From: JAGRKR01 sp041397725
GTDB taxonomy: Bacteria > Pseudomonadota > Alphaproteobacteria > Rhizobiales > Hyphomicrobiaceae
Assembly (NCBI GenBank): GCA_041397725.1
Contig: JAWKVZ010000004.1
Span: 186,001 to 250,000, forward strand
DNA: 64,000 nt
Reading direction: 5' to 3'
The translations under genes and the position numbers were made by a program. Numbering within the stretch: the stretch's first letter is position 1; each line of letters begins with the position of its first letter. This document shows positions 60,184 to 64,000 of this stretch, one piece after another. The notes under the pieces were generated by a model. It was not told the DNA's origin, made no database searches, and worked only from the letters and a program-made list of their open reading frames with translations.

Positions 60184-62586
60184 ATGACCAGTCCATCGAA
60201 ACCGCCACACTCGCCCCAACCGGCCGCGGCTGAGCCGTCCTCGTGTTGCGGCGGGCATGCCGCATCAGGCGATACCCGGATCGACCCCGTGTGCGGCATG
60301 ACCGTGCGCACCGACGCCGGCAAGCCGACCTTCGAGCACCAGGGCGTCACCTACTTTTTCTGCTGCCAGGGCTGCCGCACCAAATTCGCGGCCGATCCCC
60401 AGCGCTATCTCGACCCGAAGCCCCGCCAGGACGAGCCGATGCCCGAGGGCACCATCTACGGCTGCCCGATGTGTCCGGGACAGGAGCAGGTCGGTCCCGG
60501 CACATGCAAAGTCTGCGGCATGGCGCTCGAGCCGATGGGCGCGCCGAGCGCTGACGATGGCCCCAATCCCGAACTCGTCGATTTCTCGCATCGCCTGCGG
60601 ATCGGCGCGGCCCTGACACTGCCGCTGTTCCTCATCGCCATGGGGCCACACGTCGGCTTGCCGATCCACCGCTGGCTCGGCGCGCGCACCTCGCAATGGA
60701 TCGAGCTCGCGCTGGCGACGCCGGTCGTGCTGTGGTGCGGCCGGCCGTTCTTCGAGCGCGGCTGGGCGTCGATCCGCAACAGGCTGCCGAACATGTGGAC
60801 GCTGATCGCCATCGGCGTCGGGGCGAGCTACCTCTACAGCCTCGTCGCCACGGTCGCGCCCGGTCTCTTCCCCGAGGTCTTCCAATCGTCTCATGGCACC
60901 GTCGGCGTCTACTTCGAAGCGGCAGCGGTGATCATCGTCCTGGTCCTGCTCGGCCAGGTCCTAGAGCTCAAGGCCCGCGAGAAGACGGGCAGCGCCATCC
61001 GCGCCCTCGTGGATCTCGCGCCGAAGACGGCGCGCAGGATTGCGCCGGACGGCAACGAGGCGAGTGTGCCGCTGGAGGACGTAACGGCCGGCGACCGGCT
61101 GCGCGTGCGGCCGGGCGAGGCGATCCCCGTGGACGGGCGCATCGTCGAGGGGCGCTCCTCGGTCGATGAATCCATGCTGACCGGCGAGCCGCTGCCCGCC
61201 GAGAAGGGAGAAGGCGACACCGTGACCGCCGGCACGCTGAACCGCACCGGCAGCTTCGTGATGGTCGCCGAGAGGATCGGCAAGGAGACCGTGCTGGCCC
61301 AGATCATCGACATGGTGGCCAAGGCACAGCGCAGCCGCGCACCAATCCAGGGCATGGCCGATCGTGTGGCGGCCTACTTCGTGCCGGCGGTCGTCGCAGC
61401 AGCCGTCGTCGCCTTCGTCGTCTGGTCGCTGATCGGCCCGACGCCGGCCATGGCCTATGGCTTCATCGCCGCCGTTTCCATCCTCATCATTGCCTGCCCG
61501 TGCGCGCTCGGCCTCGCCACGCCCATGTCCATCATGGTCGCAACCGGGCGTGGGGCGCAGGCCGGCGTTCTGGTCAAGAATGCCGAGGCGCTGGAGCGGC
61601 TGGCCGGCGTCGACACCCTCGTGCTCGACAAGACCGGCACCCTCACGGAAGGCCGGCCACGTCTCACGGACATGGAGTCGCTCGGCGGCTTCGACGACGG
61701 CGAGTTGCTCCGCCTCGCCGCCAGCCTCGAGAAGGCCAGCGAGCATGCCCTCGGCGAAGCCATCGTCGCCGCGGCGCAGGAGCGAGGGCTCGCACTCGCC
61801 GCACCACGCGACGTCGAGGCGGTGGCTGGCAAGGGCGTCCGCGGTCAGGTCGGCACGCAGAAGGTGCTGGTGGGCAGCAGCCGCTTGATGAAGGATGCCG
61901 CCATCGATTGCACGGCCGCCGCCGCGCGTGTCGATGCTCTCGCCGATGCCGGCAAGACCGCCATGCTGGTCGCTGTCGACGGACGGCTCGCCGGCATCAT
62001 CGCCGTCTCGGACCCGATCAAGGGCAGCGCCATCGCAGCGCTCGAAGAGCTCAGAAGCCGTGGCCTCGACATCGTGATGGTGACGGGCGACACCGCCAGA
62101 ACGGCCGATGCCGTGGCGCGAAAGCTGGCCATATCGCGCGTCCATGCCGACACCCTGCCCGCGGACAAGGCGCGCATCATCGATGAGCTGAAGCGACAAG
62201 GCCGCAAGGTGGCGATGGCCGGCGACGGCATCAACGACGCCCCTGCGCTCGCCACCGCCGATGTCGGCATCGCCATGGGCACGGGAACCGACGTCGCCAT
62301 CGAAAGCGCGGGAATTACGCTGCTGAAGGGCGACCTCGGTGCGCTCGTGCGCGCGCGCCGACTCGCCGAGGCGACTATGAGCAACATCCGGCAGAACCTG
62401 TTTTTCGCGTTCGCCTACAATGCCTTGGGAGTACCGATCGCAGGCGGCCTGCTCTATCCCGTGTTCGGCCTGCTGCTGTCGCCGATGATCGCCGCGGTGG
62501 CCATGAGCCTGTCCTCGCTCTCCGTCGTCGGCAATGCGTTGCGGCTTCGCCAGATGTCGCTCGGCGGCACTGCCGGCTCCCGATAG
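60184..62586 (+). CDS. copA: Cu(I)-translocating P-type ATPase with YHS and heavy-metal-binding modules
   Basis: An 800-residue P1B-type pump. N-terminal modules: SSCCGGH, a YHS domain (DPVCGMTV to RYLDPK, about residues 37-79) and a heavy-metal-binding module (YGCPMCPG then CKVCGMALEPM, about 95-119). No classical HMA domain is present. Further on are TGEP (about 336), the membrane copper site CPC (residues 438-440), the phosphorylated Asp482 in DKTGTLTEG, HALG and GDGINDAPAL. The helix 7 YN and helix 8 MSLSS signatures assign it to the Cu+ group P1B-1. It exports cytoplasmic copper. There is no CueR-type regulator gene beside it. Confidence 0.94.
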   Translation: MTSPSKPPHSPQPAAAEPSSCCGGHAASGDTRIDPVCGMTVRTDAGKPTFEHQGVTYFFCCQGCRTKFAADPQRYLDPKPRQDEPMPEGTIYGCPMCPGQEQVGPGTCKVCGMALEPMGAPSADDGPNPELVDFSHRLRIGAALTLPLFLIAMGPHVGLPIHRWLGARTSQWIELALATPVVLWCGRPFFERGWASIRNRLPNMWTLIAIGVGASYLYSLVATVAPGLFPEVFQSSHGTVGVYFEAAAVIIVLVLLGQVLELKAREKTGSAIRALVDLAPKTARRIAPDGNEASVPLEDVTAGDRLRVRPGEAIPVDGRIVEGRSSVDESMLTGEPLPAEKGEGDTVTAGTLNRTGSFVMVAERIGKETVLAQIIDMVAKAQRSRAPIQGMADRVAAYFVPAVVAAAVVAFVVWSLIGPTPAMAYGFIAAVSILIIACPCALGLATPMSIMVATGRGAQAGVLVKNAEALERLAGVDTLVLDKTGTLTEGRPRLTDMESLGGFDDGELLRLAASLEKASEHALGEAIVAAAQERGLALAAPRDVEAVAGKGVRGQVGTQKVLVGSSRLMKDAAIDCTAAAARVDALADAGKTAMLVAVDGRLAGIIAVSDPIKGSAIAALEELRSRGLDIVMVTGDTARTADAVARKLAISRVHADTLPADKARIIDELKRQGRKVAMAGDGINDAPALATADVGIAMGTGTDVAIESAGITLLKGDLGALVRARRLAEATMSNIRQNLFFAFAYNALGVPIAGGLLYPVFGLLLSPMIAAVAMSLSSLSVVGNALRLRQMSLGGTAGSR

Positions 62587-62759
62587 ATCAGCATCCCAGC
62601 GAAAGCGCGGGTGCCGCGATGTTCATGCGGCATTCATCTGCGCTCCAGGAAGACTAATGGCGTGGTGGCCAAGACACGCTGCTCCTATGCCGAACGAGGT
62701 GGCGTTCGGGGGGCGGAGCTAGAGCCATCGGAAAATCGGCATACGGGAGCCAAACAATC

Positions 62760-63095
62760 ATGAAGCGATTTCTCTTGCCTTTGCTGAGCCTGGTGGTCGC
62801 TGTCGGCCTCATGGTCACGGCGGCTGATGCCGCCCCTGTCGGCAGCACCCTGCCGTCGATCTCCGGCATCGCCGCGGATGGTAGCGTCGTCGAGAAGGTT
62901 CATGGCTGCCATCGCCGCTGCGCTCCGGGCCCGCGCGGCCACGTGCATCGTCACGCCGGGCCGAACTGCGTGCGCGTCTCGTGCGGTCGCCCCGGCTACC
63001 GTCCGCGCCGCCAGTGCAACAAGGACTGGCACTGCGAGAAGACCGGCCCGCTCGGCCTGAGCAAGCGCTGCTACTGGCGCACGCTCTGCAACTGA
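62760..63095 (+). CDS. Small secreted Cys-rich basic protein
   Basis: A 111-residue protein. The signal peptide KRFLLPLLSLVVAVGLMVTAADA ends near residue 24. The mature part is basic, with eight Cys and several His, in HGCHRRCAPGPRGHVHRHAGPNC and later QCNKDWHCEK and KRCYWRTLC. The first part resembles small exported GCHR-type proteins common in Hyphomicrobiales, none characterised to my knowledge. It lies 173 bp after copA and ends before a strong terminator. Metal binding or envelope structure are possible roles, neither shown. Confidence 0.75.
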   Translation: MKRFLLPLLSLVVAVGLMVTAADAAPVGSTLPSISGIAADGSVVEKVHGCHRRCAPGPRGHVHRHAGPNCVRVSCGRPGYRPRRQCNKDWHCEKTGPLGLSKRCYWRTLCN

Positions 63096-63158
63096 GAACG
63101 GCATTGCCCGGCTGACCCGAATCGGGTGAGCCCGGCATGCGCCTGACGCCTGAAGACC

Positions 63159-63194
63159 GGGAGCGCCCAGATGTCTGGGCGCTCCTTTTCGTTT
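63159..63194 (+). terminator. Rho-independent terminator
   Basis: GGAGCGCCCAG pairs perfectly with CTGGGCGCTCC (11 bp, loop ATGT) and is followed by TTTTCGTTT. It is one of the best intrinsic terminators in the window, ending the unit of the small secreted protein gene. Confidence 0.88.
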
Positions 63195-63251
63195 CCGGCA
63201 GGCGACGACCGCGCGCGAATGAGCGCACCCGTCGACACCAGGGGCGACCGC

Positions 63252-64000
63252 TCAGAACTTGGTGAGGAGATTGACGGAGGCGTAGGGACTCGTCGGGCGC
63301 TGATAGTCGCCGGACGTGCCGAACGAGCCGGACACCTCGCCGCCAGACCACTCGTAGCGCAGCAGCAGTCCGGCGCGCATGGCATCATACTCGCGATTGC
63401 CGACTGCCCCCGCCTCGAGGCCGACCGAAAGGCGGCCAATCGCGCGCCAGCCGATCCGCGCGCGCGTCCAGTAGCTGGAATGGACGCTGCTCCAGCTTCC
63501 ATCGAGCGCGCCCCACCAGCGCGGACCGAGGTCCACCCAGTTCTCGAGCGCCAGCTTGACCCCGGACGCGGCGCCGGTCAGGCGCGTCACCGGATCGTGC
63601 GGGCTGACCAGCCGCGTCTCGTAGGCATAGCCGACGAAGGCCTTGCTGGTGAGCGAGCCCAGACCGACCTGCCAGCCGACCAGCGCCTCCGTGAACGAAA
63701 CCGTGCCACGGAACGCCGTCGGCACGACGACCTTGCCACCGACCAGCCTGTTGCCGTCGTAGCCGTATCGCCCATAACCGCCGACCGCGCGCAGCCTGAA
63801 GCCAGGCGCATGCAGACCACCGAATGGGGCTATGGTCGTGCCGCTGTAGACGGCCCAGGCATCCGGCGTGGCTTCCGCCCCCGCCCAGACCTCACCCCAG
63901 GGCGGGGCCGCCGGCTCCGATTGAGCGTGGGCGGTGGGCGGGCCCGCACCACAGAGCGCAAGCGTCACGGCACCCAGGGCCAGGAGCCGTGAGCAGACCG
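63252..64000 (-). CDS. BcsS-like cellulose biosynthesis outer-membrane protein (5' end outside window)
   Basis: At least 249 residues of a secreted beta-barrel-type protein. A signal peptide core (RLLALGAVTLALCGAGPPTAHAQ) runs to the window edge without a proper start, so the true start is probably beyond 64000; GTG 63968 would cut the signal peptide in half. The mature part has alternating hydrophobic strands ending in a C-terminal aromatic residue (VNLLTKF), as in outer-membrane barrels. EVWAGAEATPDAWAVYSG and LRAVGGYGRYGYDG match the BcsS family linked to cellulose synthesis. No cellulose synthase genes are in the window. Confidence 0.7.
   Translation of the reverse strand, partial: VCSRLLALGAVTLALCGAGPPTAHAQSEPAAPPWGEVWAGAEATPDAWAVYSGTTIAPFGGLHAPGFRLRAVGGYGRYGYDGNRLVGGKVVVPTAFRGTVSFTEALVGWQVGLGSLTSKAFVGYAYETRLVSPHDPVTRLTGAASGVKLALENWVDLGPRWWGALDGSWSSVHSSYWTRARIGWRAIGRLSVGLEAGAVGNREYDAMRAGLLLRYEWSGGEVSGSFGTSGDYQRPTSPYASVNLLTKF

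Overview
The window is a high-GC chromosomal segment of an alphaproteobacterium, most likely from the order Hyphomicrobiales (Rhizobiales). This is inferred from gene content and order: aroK divergent from a short membrane-protein gene, a secreted protein and xerD; rmuC-def-fmt; fabA-fabB-fabI; a DUF2093 gene; and a BcsS-like outer-membrane protein. There are no transposases, phage genes, CRISPR arrays or rRNA genes. One tRNA gene, tRNA-Leu(CAA), was found.

Layout. 1-5 kb: aroK (cut by the window edge), two conserved cell-envelope genes, xerD and a SAF-domain oxidoreductase. 5-22.6 kb: an exopolysaccharide locus of the Wzx/Wzy type. It holds a polyprenyl-phosphate sugar transferase, a WecG/TagA-type and two family-4-like glycosyltransferases, a flippase, an O-antigen-ligase/polymerase-like protein, and a chain-length/tyrosine-kinase-like protein whose P-loop lysine is replaced by Ala. 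It also holds a GDP-mannose enzyme with an altered nucleotide-binding signature, two FemAB/CelD-type acyltransferases, a polysaccharide deacetylase and a secreted beta-helix protein. The matching Wza-like export lipoprotein lies apart at 35.4 kb. 22.6-26.2 kb: housekeeping genes (rmuC, def, fmt, MOSC). 26.2-31.9 kb: a complete biotin set in three transcription units (bioB; bioF-bioH-like-bioC; bioD-bioA). 32-38.6 kb: a PcfJ-like protein, a rhodanese, a hydroxyacyl-CoA dehydrogenase-like protein, DUF2093, the Wza-like protein, a PPP-type phosphatase, tRNA-Leu, a YqaA/DedA-like protein and DsbB.

38.6-40.6 kb is an accessory-looking pocket. It contains about 0.6 kb with three clusters of the heptamer GTTGCGT and its variants, the last of which recurs about every 9.5 bp over 120 bp, plus a small conserved-looking gene and a lower-GC membrane-protein gene. 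40.6-50.9 kb: a mixture of an MFS exporter, HNH nuclease, carboxylesterase, AlkA-like glycosylase, gluQ, gamma-glutamyltransferase, a DUF1287 protein, a permease and small membrane proteins. 51.1-55.1 kb: a translationally coupled TetR-HlyD-ATPase-permease efflux operon like E. coli cecR-ybhGFSR, with a perfect inverted-repeat operator upstream of the regulator gene. 55.7-58.7 kb: fabA-fabB-fabI for anaerobic-type unsaturated fatty acid synthesis. 59-63.1 kb: a secreted Cys/His-rich repeat protein, a Cu(I) P-type ATPase with YHS and heavy-metal-binding N-terminal modules, and a small secreted Cys-rich protein, possibly a metal-handling group. The window ends inside a BcsS-like gene.

The most unusual features are the phased GTTGCGT array with no coding explanation, and the repeat protein at 58993-59979, which combines basic decapeptide repeats, FCRRFPHHPVCR repeats and two copies of a seven-cysteine module. 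All functional statements rest on motif reading by eye; no database search was run.
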